Below the pieces are notes generated by a model. That model was not told the DNA's origin. It worked only from the letters and a program-made list of their open reading frames with translations, and did no database searches. Shown piece after piece: positions 18,240 through 26,920 of a stretch of DNA of 64,000 nucleotides. Position 1 is the stretch's first letter, and each line of letters begins with the position of its first letter. A program made the position numbers and the translations under genes. This DNA is from Microbacteriaceae bacterium (GTDB taxonomy: Bacteria; Actinomycetota; Actinomycetes; Actinomycetales; Microbacteriaceae), in the NCBI GenBank assembly GCA_025352325.1, contig JANXTR010000026.1, forward strand, positions 1-64,000, in the 5' to 3' direction.

Positions 18240-18859
18240 CCCTTCGACAGGTTCAGGGCGACGCCCGATTCCTGATCGTCGGCCCCCCGGGTGCCGGCAA
18301 GGGCACGCAGGCCGCACGGATCTCGGAGAGCTTCGGCATTCCGACGATCTCGACCGGCGACATGTTCCGCTCGAACATCGCGCAGAACACCGAGCTCGGT
18401 CAGCAGGTCAAGGCGATTCTTGACGCGGGCGACTACGTGCCGGACACCCTAACGAACGCGCTCGTCAAGGACAGACTGCGCGCCGCGGACTGCGAGGGCG
18501 GATTCCTGCTCGACGGCTATCCGCGCACCACCGATCAGGTTACGTTCCTCGACGAACTGCTGGCGGCGGACGGGCACGCGCTGGATGCTGTCGTCCAGCT
18601 GGTGGCCGACCACGATGAGATCGTCAGACGGCTGCGTAAGCGCGCCCTCGAGCAGGGCCGCACCGACGACACCGAGGAGGCGATCCGCCATCGCCAGGAG
18701 GTGTACCGCCGCGAGACGGAACCGCTGGTCGCGGAGTACCGAGATCGCGAGCTGCTCATCGATGTCGATGGCCTCGGAGAGATCGACGACGTGACCGTCC
18801 GCATCTTCTGCGCCCTAGCCGAACGCGGTCTCAGCGGCGTCGAAGCTGCCAACGGGTGA
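18236..18859 (+). CDS. adk: adenylate kinase
   Basis: 207 residues from GTG 18236, coupled to secY (GTGA). The P-loop is [10 protein letters not shown] (residues 17-26), followed by STGDMFR and the short LID form without zinc cysteines ([13 protein letters not shown]), as usual in actinobacteria. It interconverts ATP+AMP and 2 ADP. The first residues, [11 protein letters not shown], are unusual: they are encoded by a palindromic repeat (18240-18258) that displaces the normal short start before LIVGPPG. No alternative start codon exists before the P-loop. Confidence 0.96.
   Translation: MTLRQVQGDARFLIVGPPGAGKGTQAARISESFGIPTISTGDMFRSNIAQNTELGQQVKAILDAGDYVPDTLTNALVKDRLRAADCEGGFLLDGYPRTTDQVTFLDELLAADGHALDAVVQLVADHDEIVRRLRKRALEQGRTDDTEEAIRHRQEVYRRETEPLVAEYRDRELLIDVDGLGEIDDVTVRIFCALAERGLSGVEAANG
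18240..18258 (+). repeat. palindromic repeat inside the adk start
   Basis: CCCTTCGACAGGTTCAGGG belongs to a family of short imperfect palindromes (CCTTCGACAGGCTCAGG-like) seen dispersed in many bacterial genomes. It lies directly after the secY stop and is read as LRQVQGD in adk. A related sequence lies in the guaA start (53894-53910). Confidence 0.65.
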
Positions 18860-18894
18860 GTTCGCCACGGGCGGAGCGGAACACTACACCTGGT

Positions 18895-18924
18895 TTGGCC
18901 AAACGGTTGGGAATGAAGTAGGCT
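18895..18924 (+). promoter_or_regulatory. promoter of infA
   Basis: TTGGCC (18895-18900), 18 bp, TAGGCT (18919-18924), in the 176-bp gap before infA. The -35 overlaps the palindrome TTTGGCCAAA (18894-18903). This supports a separate alpha-operon transcript of infA, rpmJ, rpsM, rpsK and perhaps rpoA-rplQ. Confidence 0.55.
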
Positions 18925-19035
18925 CGATCTTTGGTGCTTTGGGCCCGCGTTCTGCGTGTCGCCGCACCACAATCCACCCCGCCGAAGAGGCACCCACGCA
19001 TGACCAGTACGACATTGTGAGCGATTAAAGAAGGT

Positions 19036-19257
19036 ATGGCCAAAAAGGACGGCGTTATCGAGATCGAGGGCTCCGTGGTCGAAGCTCTTCCCAACGCGAT
19101 GTTCCGCGTTGAGTTGACAAACGGACACAAGGTTCTCGCCCATATCTCGGGAAAGATGCGCCAGCACTACATCCGCATCCTCCCCGAGGACCGCGTGATC
19201 GTGGAGTTGAGCCCCTACGACCTGACTCGCGGACGGATCGTCTACCGCTACAAGTAG
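19036..19257 (+). CDS. infA: translation initiation factor IF-1
   Basis: 73 residues, the usual size, beginning [20 protein letters not shown], an OB-fold that blocks the A site during initiation. The map gene that often separates adk and infA is absent. A 90-bp gap leads to rpmJ. Confidence 0.98.
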   Translation: MAKKDGVIEIEGSVVEALPNAMFRVELTNGHKVLAHISGKMRQHYIRILPEDRVIVELSPYDLTRGRIVYRYK

Positions 19258-19347
19258 TCGGCTGGAAAGTAACGGTTCCGCATTTCCTTTCTCTCTCGTT
19301 GAGGGAAGGGGACTGAGGTTCACGACGACAGCGAAAGAGAAGAAGAC

Positions 19348-19464
19348 ATGAAGGTCAAGCCCAGCGTGAAGCCGATCTGCGAGCACTGCAAGGTGATCCG
19401 CCGCAACGGTGTCGTCATGGTGATCTGCAAGAACAACCCCAGGCACAAGCAGCGTCAAGGCTGA
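19348..19464 (+). CDS. rpmJ: 50S ribosomal protein L36 (bL36), zinc-binding form
   Basis: 38 residues from ATG 19348, preceded by GAGAAGAAG. The zinc ribbon is intact: CEHC, then CKNNPRH (Cys11, Cys14, Cys27, His32). This is the C+ form that depends on zinc; a zinc-free paralogue elsewhere in the genome is possible but not seen here. Confidence 0.97.
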   Translation: MKVKPSVKPICEHCKVIRRNGVVMVICKNNPRHKQRQG

Positions 19465-19466
19465 CA

Positions 19467-19490
19467 GCGGGGGCCATTTCTGGCCGCCGC
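19467..19490 (-). repeat. AGAAAT stem-loop element, copy C (inverted)
   Basis: On the minus strand this reads GCGGCGGCC-AGAAAT-GGCCCCCGC, a 9-bp stem with one mismatch and the same loop as 6365-6388. It begins 3 bp after the rpmJ stop, within the rpmJ-rpsM gap. GGCCGGG also precedes it on the minus strand, as in the other copies, but closer. Confidence 0.6.
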
Positions 19491-19646
19491 CGTGACCCGG
19501 CCGCCCGTCTCAAGCGGGCCTCGAGCAAATAACTCAATACGAAATCCGCATCACCAACATCCGTCGTGAGGCGGTGACACCCCGGGTCGGGAGGCTCGCG
19601 CACCGGTGATGCCCCACCCTCCCGAATTTCTCAAGGAGAAGCCACC

Positions 19647-20027
19647 ATGGCACGTCTTGCTGGCGTGGACATCCCGCGTGAAAAGCGCGTGGAAGTCGCA
19701 CTGACATACATCTACGGTGTGGGGCGCACGCGCGCTCTCGCCACCCTCAAGGACACCGGGATCTCCGGTGACATCCGCGTCAAGGATCTGACCGACGACC
19801 AGCTCATCGCTCTCCGCGACTACATCGAGGTCAACTACAAGGTGGAGGGTGACCTCCGACGCGAGGTCGCCGCCGACATCCGCCGCAAGGTCGAGATCGG
19901 CTCCTACCAGGGCATCCGTCACCGTCGCGGTCTCCCCGTGCACGGTCAGCGCACCAAGACCAACGCCCGTACCCGCAAGGGACCGAAGCGTACCGTCGCC
20001 GGCAAGAAGAAGGCAGGCAAGAAGTAA
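19647..20027 (+). CDS. rpsM: 30S ribosomal protein S13 (uS13)
   Basis: 126 residues starting [20 protein letters not shown], with AAGGAG 12 bp before. The C-terminal basic tail ends [12 protein letters not shown]. It bridges to the 50S and contacts P-site tRNA. The stop overlaps rpsK (TAATGG). Confidence 0.98.
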   Translation: MARLAGVDIPREKRVEVALTYIYGVGRTRALATLKDTGISGDIRVKDLTDDQLIALRDYIEVNYKVEGDLRREVAADIRRKVEIGSYQGIRHRRGLPVHGQRTKTNARTRKGPKRTVAGKKKAGKK

Positions 20028-20428
20028 TGGCCACCCCGAAGGCAGCCGCCGGTCGCAAGCCGCGCCGCAAAGAGAAGAAGAACATCGCAGTGGGCCAGGC
20101 CCACATCAAGTCGACGTTCAACAACACCATCGTCTCGATCACCGATCCCAGTGGCGCGGTCATCGCCTGGGCCTCCGGCGGCGACGTCGGTTTCAAGGGC
20201 TCCCGCAAGTCGACTCCCTACGCGGCAGGCATGGCCGCCGAGGCCGCTGCTCGCAAGGCGCAGGAGAATGGCATGAAGAAGGTCGACGTCTTCGTCAAGG
20301 GACCAGGTTCGGGTCGCGAGACCGCGATCCGCTCGCTGCAGTCGGCCGGCCTCGAGGTCGGATCGATCAACGACGTGACGCCCCAGGCCCACAACGGTGT
20401 TCGCCCGCCGAAGCGTCGTCGAGTCTGA
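20027..20428 (+). CDS. rpsK: 30S ribosomal protein S11 (uS11)
   Basis: 133 residues; [20 protein letters not shown] and the end [13 protein letters not shown] are canonical. Forms the 30S platform. The rpsD (S4) gene that often follows rpsK is absent; a 198-bp gap leads to rpoA. Confidence 0.98.
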   Translation: MATPKAAAGRKPRRKEKKNIAVGQAHIKSTFNNTIVSITDPSGAVIAWASGGDVGFKGSRKSTPYAAGMAAEAAARKAQENGMKKVDVFVKGPGSGRETAIRSLQSAGLEVGSINDVTPQAHNGVRPPKRRRV

Positions 20429-20435
20429 CCCCCTG

Positions 20436-20465
20436 GCGTTCCTGTGAAGCGATTCACAGGAACGC
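20436..20465 (+). terminator. perfect GNRA-loop hairpin between rpsK and rpoA
   Basis: 13-bp perfect stem GCGTTCCTGTGAA (20436-20448) with TTCACAGGAACGC (20453-20465), loop GCGA, 8 bp after the rpsK stop. No T-run follows. It could be a terminator, an RNase processing site or an attenuator controlling rpoA-rplQ. Confidence 0.7.
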
Positions 20466-20626
20466 TCGGAATCCGGCGCGCGCGAGCGCCGCATTCCTCC
20501 TGGCCGTCGCTTCGCAACGAGCCGAAGAACAAGAACCTCACACAACTCAAAAACACGGCGGCCTAGCCATCCGCTGATCTTCCGTGAGTGCCATATGGCG
20601 GGCACTCTCGCCGAAAGGAAAACCAC

Positions 20627-21616
20627 GTGCTCATTGCACAGCGACCCACCCTGTCCGAGGAGAGCATCTCCGAGTTTCGTTCGCGCTTCGTCATCGAGCC
20701 GCTGGAACCCGGGTTCGGCTACACCCTCGGCAACTCACTCCGCCGCACGCTGCTGTCGTCCATTCCGGGCGCGGCGGTCACCAGCATCCGTCTCGACGGC
20801 ATCCAACACGAGTTCGACACGATCCCCGGGGTGAAGGAGGACGTCGTCGAGATCGTCCTCAACATCAAGAGCCTCACGGTCTCGAGCGAGCACGACGAGC
20901 CGATCACGGCCTACCTGCGCAAGCAGGGTGCCGGTCAGGTCACGGCCGCCGACATCTCGGCTCCTGCCGGTGTCGAGATCCACAACCCGGAGCTCGTCAT
21001 CGCGACTCTGAACGAGAAGGCGAAGTTCGAGCTGGAGCTCACCATCGAGCGCGGCCGCGGCTACGTCTCGGCGACGCAGAACCGCAGCGAGTTCAGCGAA
21101 GCCGGTCAGATCCCGATCGACTCGATCTACTCGCCGGTGCTGAAGGTCACGTACCGCGTCGAGGCGACCCGTGCCGGTGAGCGCACCGACTTCGACCGCT
21201 TGGTCGTGGATGTCGAGACCAAGTCGGCGATCACCCCCCGCGACGCGATCGCTTCGGCCGGCCGCACGCTGGTCGAGCTGTTCGGTCTCGCGCGCGAGTT
21301 GAACTCCGCCGCCGAGGGCATCGAGATCGGCCCCGCGCCGGTCGACGCCGTGCTCTCGAGCGAGCTCAGCATGCCGATCGAGGACCTCGACCTGAGCGTG
21401 CGCAGCTACAACTGCCTCAAGCGTGAGGGCATCAACACGGTCAGCGAGCTCGTCGCCCTCTCGGAGACGCAGCTCATGAACATCCGCAACTTCGGTCAGA
21501 AGTCCGTGGACGAGGTGAAGGACAAGCTCGTCGAGCTCGGCCTCTCGCTTAAGGACGGCGTTCCCGGCTTCGACGGGGCGCACTTCTACGGCGGATACGA
21601 CGACGAGAGCGTCTGA
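20627..21616 (+). CDS. rpoA: RNA polymerase alpha subunit
   Basis: 329 residues from GTG 20627 (GAAAGGA 8 bp before); an in-frame GTG at 20588 lacks a site. The N-terminal assembly domain has [20 protein letters not shown]. The C-terminal domain with paired HhH elements ([20 protein letters not shown]) contacts UP elements and activators. The acidic tail is normal. Confidence 0.98.
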   Translation: MLIAQRPTLSEESISEFRSRFVIEPLEPGFGYTLGNSLRRTLLSSIPGAAVTSIRLDGIQHEFDTIPGVKEDVVEIVLNIKSLTVSSEHDEPITAYLRKQGAGQVTAADISAPAGVEIHNPELVIATLNEKAKFELELTIERGRGYVSATQNRSEFSEAGQIPIDSIYSPVLKVTYRVEATRAGERTDFDRLVVDVETKSAITPRDAIASAGRTLVELFGLARELNSAAEGIEIGPAPVDAVLSSELSMPIEDLDLSVRSYNCLKREGINTVSELVALSETQLMNIRNFGQKSVDEVKDKLVELGLSLKDGVPGFDGAHFYGGYDDESV

Positions 21617-21673
21617 GGCCGCGGTTTCCGCGATCCGACGTCACTCACTGTAGAAACACTGGAGAACTAGACC

Positions 21674-22288
21674 ATGCCTCAGCCCACTAAGGGTCCCCGC
21701 CTCGGCGGCGGTCCGGCGCACGAACGCCTGCTCCTCGCGAACCTCGCCGCCGCGTTGTTCACGCACAAGAGCATCCAGACCACCGAGACGAAGGCCAAGC
21801 GCCTCCGTCCGCTGGCGGAGCGCCTCATCACCTTCGCCAAGCGCGGCGACCTGCACGCGCGTCGTCGCGTGCTGGCGACGATCTCTGACAAGGGCGTCGT
21901 GCACGAGCTCTTCACCGAGATCGCTCCGCAGATGGCCGACCGTGAGGGTGGCTACACCCGCATCATCAAGACCGGCTACCGCAAGGGCGACAACGCCCCC
22001 ATGGCCGTGATCGAGCTCGTCCTCGAGCCCGTGAACAAGAAGCCGGCCAGCTCGAAGAAGTCCGCGGCCCGTGCCGACGTGACGCCGGCCAAGGCCGCGC
22101 CCGTCGAGGCCGCCCCGGTCGAAGAGACGGCAACCGACGAGGCCGCCATCGCCGAGACGGACGCGGAGATCGTCGCCGAGACCGGTGCCGATGTCGCGGA
22201 TGACGCGTCCACCGTCGTTGCCGACGAGGCGACCGCCGACGAGGCGACCGCCGAGTCCGAGGCCCCCGAGGCCGACGCCAAGGCGTAG
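21674..22288 (+). CDS. rplQ: 50S ribosomal protein L17 (bL17) with acidic C-terminal tail
   Basis: 204 residues against about 120-130 in most bacteria. Residues 1-120 are the normal fold ([20 protein letters not shown] to AVIELVLEP). From about 121 on the protein is almost only Ala, Glu, Asp, Val and Thr, strongly acidic, with repeats such as [17 protein letters not shown]17 is near the exit tunnel. A strong hairpin 14 bp downstream ends the operon. Confidence 0.96.
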   Translation: MPQPTKGPRLGGGPAHERLLLANLAAALFTHKSIQTTETKAKRLRPLAERLITFAKRGDLHARRRVLATISDKGVVHELFTEIAPQMADREGGYTRIIKTGYRKGDNAPMAVIELVLEPVNKKPASSKKSAARADVTPAKAAPVEAAPVEETATDEAAIAETDAEIVAETGADVADDASTVVADEATADEATAESEAPEADAKA

Positions 22289-22301
22289 TCGCACCGCATT
22301 T

Positions 22302-22337
22302 CGGAACGGGTCCGGCCATCGCGTCGGGCCCGTTCCG
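22302..22337 (+). terminator. terminator of the ribosomal operon
   Basis: 13-bp stem CGGAACGGGTCCG (22302-22314) with CGGGCCCGTTCCG (22325-22337), one G-U pair, 10-nt loop, followed by GCGTT. Confidence 0.75.
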
Positions 22338-22353
22338 GCGTTAACCTGGCCGG

Positions 22354-22844
22354 ATGACGCAGCTCCCGTTGAGCGAGCGGGTCGACGCCCCCCTCGAACT
22401 GCAGCCGACGCCCGTGCCCGGAGTCACCTGGCGTCCCGCGACGCCGGATGACATCGACGCTGTCACCGCACTCGTGGGCGCGATGGCCGCCGTCGATCAC
22501 CCGGACTGGGCCGAGACCCGGGACGACATCGAGCTGGAGTTCGGTCACAGCTGGGTCGAGCTGGAGCACGACGGTCTGGCGGGAGTGATCGACGGTGAGC
22601 TCGTCGCCTTCGGCTTCGTCGTGGCGCCTCCCCATCCGGAAACGGTCGTCCCCTCGATCCTCGAGGGCGGCGTACATCCGGCGTCCCGGGGCCGGGGAAT
22701 CGTTTCCGGGCATGCCGTGACGATGGGCTGGAACGCGCCGTGCTGGACGTCGACAGCGAGAGTTCGACCGGCGCGCTGGGTCTGTACACCGGCATGGGCT
22801 TCGGTGCGGTGAGCGGCTCGCGCGCCTACATCAAGGCGTTCTAG
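22354..22844 (+). pseudogene. decayed double-GNAT acetyltransferase
   Basis: The reading frame from ATG 22354 matches the start of a GNAT acetyltransferase (WRPATPDDIDAVTALVGAMA, then EGGVHPASRGRGI, the acetyl-CoA loop). After about residue 115 the sense continues in another frame as GLERAVLDVDSESSTGALGL-YTGMGF and ends at the tag 22842-22844. Relatives with this start and end are about 300 residues with two GNAT domains. The middle of roughly 180 residues is missing here, so an internal deletion joined the two parts out of frame. A leaderless-type -10, TAACCT (22342-22347), remains 6 bp before the ATG. Confidence 0.75.
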
Positions 22845-22856
22845 ACGAGCCGCGGA

Positions 22857-24809
22857 CTAGTGCGGCGTCCGATCCGGCCCGTTAGGCAACGGGCCGCCGG
22901 ACGGCGGCAGCTCCGCCAGCCGCTCGAGTGCGGCCTCGATCGAGTGGGTGAAGACCCGGGCTCCGGTCGGGCCGAAATGGATCTGGTCGCGATTGAGTTC
23001 GCCCAGGATCGGCTGGGCCGCGTCGTGCCAGTTCGAGAGCTCGACATTGCGGTAGCTCGCGGCGAACGCCGACAGGATGCGGTTGTTCGGGTCGATCCAG
23101 CCGCGGGGCGCCTGAGCGGTGATGACCACGAGCTCGCGGTCCCTCCCGATCGCGGCGCGCGGCTCCTCGAGGGTGCTGCGGGCGATCGGACCGTTCGTGG
23201 CGAGCCCCACGACCACGACCGGACGCAGGGTGCCGTCGTCGGCCTGCGCCCGCACGATGTCGAGCGCGGCGGGAAGTCGCCGTGAGACCGCGGCATCGAT
23301 CGAGATGCCGGGCAGCCGCGACTCCAGCCCGGGAGCGGCGGCCAACATGACGGAATCGCCGATGGCCGAGATCTGCGGGCCGGCGACCGGCGTCGCGCTC
23401 GGCCTCGAGGTCGGTGACGAGTGCGGCGACGGCGACCCGTCCCCGCCCCCGTCCCCGCCCCGCGCCTCACGGATCGCGCGCTGGCCGGCCTCGACGGCGC
23501 GCTGGGACTGCCCGACGCCCGGATCCGAGGTGAGGGCGGCGACCGTCCCCACGCCTGCGGTCACTACCAGGAGCGCGACGGCGACGCCGGCGATTGCGCG
23601 CGGGGCGGTGGCGTGCCATCCGGATCTCAGCACACGGATCGTCTCGCGGAAACCCTGCCGACGGATCGGCTGCTCGACCAGACGGTACGACAGCGCAGAG
23701 ATCGCGACCGTGATCACGAGGGCGATGCCGCCGAGAGCCCACCCCGCGACGCCGTCACGCGGCCAGCTCGGGAGCACGCTCACCACCAGGACGAATACCG
23801 GCCAGTGCCAGAGGTACAGCCCGTAGCTGCGCCGGCCGATCCACCGGAACGCGCCGAGTTCGAGCAGCGCGGCGAGCGGGGTCCCGGGCACCCGGAGTGC
23901 GGCGATCACGATCGCGGTCAGCACGGCGACGACGACCAGGCCGCCACGGAAGACGACGGCGGCATCGCCGGGCATGGTCACCGCCATCCCCAGCAGTGCG
24001 AGCAGCGCGAGGGGTCCGGCGAGGCCGAGCGCGGTGCGCGCCGCGCGCGGCCACTCGAGCGCGTGCCGCGGCCAGGTGTCCGCGAGCAGCGCGAGCACCG
24101 CGCCGATCGCGAGGCCGAAGGAGTGGGTGTCTGTGCCGTAGTAGACGCGGGTGGCGTCCGTGGAGGTCCAGAGGGCGGCCATCGCAAGTGCCGAGGCGAC
24201 GGCGAGGAGCGTCACGCCGGCGATCCGGAGCGGCCGCGGCATCCGGAACAGCGCGAGCACGAGCAGCAGCGGCCAGACCAGGTCGAACTGCTCCTCGACC
24301 GCGAGCGACCACAGGTTGCGGAACAGCTCGGGGAGGCTGTCGCCGAAGTAGCTCGAGCCCGTGGCGAGCAGCAGCCAGTTGCTGCTGAACGTCGCGGCGC
24401 CGAGCACCTGCAGGCCGAGCCCGACGAGCACGTCGCCGCCGATCACGGCCGCGGCCCCACAGCAGACCAGGACGAGGATGCCGAGTGCCGGCAGGAGGCG
24501 TCGCGCGCGTCGTGTCCAGAACACACGCAGTCGCACGCGGCCGGAGTCCTCCCGCTCCCGCAGCAGCAGGCTGGTGATCAGGTAGCCGCTGACCACGAAG
24601 AAGATGTCGATGCCGAGGTAACCGCCGACGGTGGTACCCGGCGTGAGGTGGAACAGGATCACGAGGGTGACCGCGACCGCCCGCACCCCGTCGAGCCCCA
24701 CGACGCGGAACGGGGTCGAGACCTCGGCGGCGTTCTTCCAGGCCGCGGTGGCAACCAGGGCCGCCCGCGTTGTCCGTGCGGTCCCGGGGGTCATCAGTGG
24801 GGTGCTCAT
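22857..24809 (-). CDS. membrane acyltransferase with C-terminal SGNH domain (OatA-like)
   Basis: 650 residues from ATG 24809 with GGAG about 12 nt upstream; the open frame extends further but overlaps truA. Residues about 35-400 are an acyltransferase-3 membrane domain (RAVAVTLVILFHLTPG, GYLGIDIFFVVSGYLIT, YGLYLWHWPVFV) with about ten helices. After a Gly/Pro/Ser linker comes an extracellular SGNH hydrolase-like domain with AIGDSVMLAAAPGLESRLPG and the DQIHFGPTGARVF block (Asp-His). This layout O-acetylates cell-wall or surface glycans. It is divergent from truA, 51 bp apart, and interrupts the usual rplQ-truA adjacency. Confidence 0.88.
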   Translation of the reverse strand: MSTPLMTPGTARTTRAALVATAAWKNAAEVSTPFRVVGLDGVRAVAVTLVILFHLTPGTTVGGYLGIDIFFVVSGYLITSLLLREREDSGRVRLRVFWTRRARRLLPALGILVLVCCGAAAVIGGDVLVGLGLQVLGAATFSSNWLLLATGSSYFGDSLPELFRNLWSLAVEEQFDLVWPLLLVLALFRMPRPLRIAGVTLLAVASALAMAALWTSTDATRVYYGTDTHSFGLAIGAVLALLADTWPRHALEWPRAARTALGLAGPLALLALLGMAVTMPGDAAVVFRGGLVVVAVLTAIVIAALRVPGTPLAALLELGAFRWIGRRSYGLYLWHWPVFVLVVSVLPSWPRDGVAGWALGGIALVITVAISALSYRLVEQPIRRQGFRETIRVLRSGWHATAPRAIAGVAVALLVVTAGVGTVAALTSDPGVGQSQRAVEAGQRAIREARGGDGGGDGSPSPHSSPTSRPSATPVAGPQISAIGDSVMLAAAPGLESRLPGISIDAAVSRRLPAALDIVRAQADDGTLRPVVVVGLATNGPIARSTLEEPRAAIGRDRELVVITAQAPRGWIDPNNRILSAFAASYRNVELSNWHDAAQPILGELNRDQIHFGPTGARVFTHSIEAALERLAELPPSGGPLPNGPDRTPH

Positions 24810-24831
24810 GTCGGGGGAACTCCAACGGCCC

Positions 24832-24837
24832 AGCGTA
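24832..24837 (-). promoter_or_regulatory. candidate -10 of the acyltransferase gene
   Basis: TACGCT on the minus strand, 22 bp before the ATG; the leader carries a GGAG site. Confidence 0.35.
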
Positions 24838-24847
24838 CCCGCCGCCC

Positions 24848-24853
24848 TAGACT
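24848..24853 (+). promoter_or_regulatory. -10 of leaderless truA transcript
   Basis: TAGACT, 7 bp before GTG 24861. Spacing predicts transcription starting at or next to the start codon. Confidence 0.55.
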
Positions 24854-24860
24854 CACTCGG

Positions 24861-25772
24861 GTGGGAGAGGCGAACGACGGCGTGGAGACGGTCCGCCTGC
24901 GACTCGACCTCGCCTACGACGGCACCGACTTCGGCGGCTGGGCCAAGCAGCCCGGGCGGCGCACAGTGGAGGGCGAGCTCGAGACCGCTCTCGGCACGGT
25001 CTTTCGCAAGTACGGCGCCTCGCCCCGACTGACCGTCGCGGGTCGCACCGATGTCGGGGTGCACGCCCTCGGTCAGGTGGCGCACCTCGAGCTCACGCCC
25101 GCACAGCTGTCCAGCCTCGATCGCCCGCACCGCGGCGGTCCCGCGCCGAAATCGCTCGGCCCGGACGCCCTGACGCGACGGCTGAACGGCATCGCGGGCC
25201 TCAAATCCGACATCGTCGTGACGCGGACGGCCGTCGCGCACCCCGGTTTCGACGCCCGTTTCTCGGCGCTCTGGCGGCTCTACGAGTACCGCATCGCCGA
25301 CACCCGGGGGCTGCGTGACCCGCGGCGCCGCTCCCACACGCTCTGGCATCCTGCCGAGCTCGATGTCGAGGCGATGGATGCCGCAGCCCGCTCCCTGCTC
25401 GGCCTGCACGACTTCGCCGCATACTGCCGGCCGCGCCCCGGAGCCACCACGGTGCGCACCCTCCAGGACTTCTCGTGGACCCGCGACGCGGACGGCGTGA
25501 TCATCGCCCGGGTGCGCGCCGACGCCTTCTGCCACAGCATGGTGCGCGCGCTCGTCGGTGCCTGCGTCGCAGTGGGGGAGTCGCGACTGCGGGCCGGGCG
25601 TGTCGCGGGGATCCGCGACGAGGTCACCCGGGGATCCGAGTTCATCGTGATGCCGGCCCGCGGGCTCACCCTCGTCGAGGTGGGCTACCCGGATGCCGCC
25701 GAGCTCGCAGAACGCGCAATCCGGACCCGGGCGAAGCGGGCGACGTTCGACAAAGACGATCTTCTGGACTAG
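24861..25772 (+). CDS. truA: tRNA pseudouridine(38-40) synthase
   Basis: 303 residues from GTG 24861, chosen because a -10 box lies 7 bp upstream; GTG 24882 (296 residues) is the alternative. The catalytic Asp is in VAGRTDVGVHALGQVAH, and AFCHSMVRALVGACV is the second signature. It isomerises uridines in the anticodon arm of tRNAs. The frame is open far upstream but that is the antisense of the acyltransferase. truA commonly accompanies rplM-rpsI, as here. Confidence 0.95.
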   Translation: MGEANDGVETVRLRLDLAYDGTDFGGWAKQPGRRTVEGELETALGTVFRKYGASPRLTVAGRTDVGVHALGQVAHLELTPAQLSSLDRPHRGGPAPKSLGPDALTRRLNGIAGLKSDIVVTRTAVAHPGFDARFSALWRLYEYRIADTRGLRDPRRRSHTLWHPAELDVEAMDAAARSLLGLHDFAAYCRPRPGATTVRTLQDFSWTRDADGVIIARVRADAFCHSMVRALVGACVAVGESRLRAGRVAGIRDEVTRGSEFIVMPARGLTLVEVGYPDAAELAERAIRTRAKRATFDKDDLLD

Positions 25773-25915
25773 CCTGACAAGGTTGCCTCCGCACCCGGAG
25801 ACACGTTGAGCCCTCCACCGTCGGGTTCCAGACTCCGCCGAAGCGCTTGCGCCGGCGCAGCGGAACGCACACCGGAGTGGGATTCACGAACACCTCGACA
25901 GAAAGCAGTCATTCC

Positions 25916-26362
25916 GTGACGCGCACGTTCAGCCCCAAGCCGGCGGACATCAAGCGGGAGTGGATCGTCATCGACGCCACCGACGTCGTCCTCGGCCGCC
26001 TCGCCAGCCACACCGCCGCCATCCTGCGCGGCAAACACAAGCCCACCTTCGCTCCTCACATGGACATGGGTGACTTCGTCATCATCGTCAATGCCGAGAA
26101 GATCGCACTCACCGGCGCCAAGCTCGAGAAGAAGCTGGCATACCGCCACTCCGGCTACCCGGGCGGGCTCTCCTCGGAGACCTACGTCGAGATGCTTGAG
26201 AAGCATCCGACGCGCGCCGTCGAGAAAGCCGTCCGCGGCATGCTGCCGAAGAACTCGCTGGGTCGTGCCCAGATCAAGAAGCTGAAGGTCTATGCGGGTC
26301 CCGAGCACCCGCACTCGGCCCAGACGCCGACCGCTTACACCCTGGGCCAGGTCGCGCAGTAG
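25916..26362 (+). CDS. rplM: 50S ribosomal protein L13 (uL13)
   Basis: 148 residues from GTG 25916; the open frame upstream to 25847 is not part of L13. It begins [20 protein letters not shown] and contains [21 protein letters not shown]. An early 50S assembly protein. The ribosome site is weak (AGAAAG at 25900). The 143-bp gap after truA presumably holds its promoter. rpsI follows after 47 bp. Confidence 0.96.
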   Translation: MTRTFSPKPADIKREWIVIDATDVVLGRLASHTAAILRGKHKPTFAPHMDMGDFVIIVNAEKIALTGAKLEKKLAYRHSGYPGGLSSETYVEMLEKHPTRAVEKAVRGMLPKNSLGRAQIKKLKVYAGPEHPHSAQTPTAYTLGQVAQ

Positions 26363-26409
26363 CGCGCAGCCCCTTCCCGCGAACCAAGACTTTCAAGGAC
26401 AAGAATCAG

Positions 26410-26898
26410 ATGGCGAAGATCGAAGAAGCCCTCCCCGAGGAGCTCGTGCAGAGCTTCACGACCGAGACCCCGGCCGATGAGGCCCCCAAGGCGCCGCGCC
26501 CGGTGCTGAGCGTCGGCGGTTCCGCCGTCGGTCGCCGCAAGGAGGCCATCGCCCGCGCACGCCTCACGCCCGGCACCGGCACCTTCGTGGTGAACGGCCG
26601 CACGCTGGAGGAGTACTTCCCGAACAAGCTGCACCAGCAGCTGATCAACGACCCGTTCAAGGTGCTCGACCTGCTTGGCAGCTACGACGTGATCGTCAAG
26701 ATCACTGGCGGCGGCCCCTCCGGCCAGGCTGGTGCGCTCCGCCTCGCGATCGCCCGCTCGCTGAACGAGATCGACCGCGAGAACAACCGTGCCGCGCTCA
26801 AGAAGGCCGGCTTCCTGACTCGTGACGCACGCGTCATCGAGCGCAAGAAGGCCGGTCTCAAGAAGGCCCGCAAGGCCTCTCAGTTCTCGAAGCGATAG
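26410..26898 (+). CDS. rpsI: 30S ribosomal protein S9 (uS9)
   Basis: 162 residues, longer than the usual 130 because of about 35 acidic N-terminal residues before the core ([20 protein letters not shown]). The C-terminus [12 protein letters not shown] reaches the P-site tRNA, with the conserved final SKR. Paired with rplM as in most bacteria. Confidence 0.97.
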   Translation: MAKIEEALPEELVQSFTTETPADEAPKAPRPVLSVGGSAVGRRKEAIARARLTPGTGTFVVNGRTLEEYFPNKLHQQLINDPFKVLDLLGSYDVIVKITGGGPSGQAGALRLAIARSLNEIDRENNRAALKKAGFLTRDARVIERKKAGLKKARKASQFSKR

Positions 26899-26920
26899 GT
26901 CTTCCGGCTTCGGCCGCGAG

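Noticed and set aside
16896-18317. 473-codon frame antisense to secY
   Set aside because: Arg/Asp/His-rich composition and full overlap with secY.
23421-24860. Long plus-strand frame running into truA
   Set aside because: It is antisense to the acyltransferase gene; truA homology begins only near 24861.
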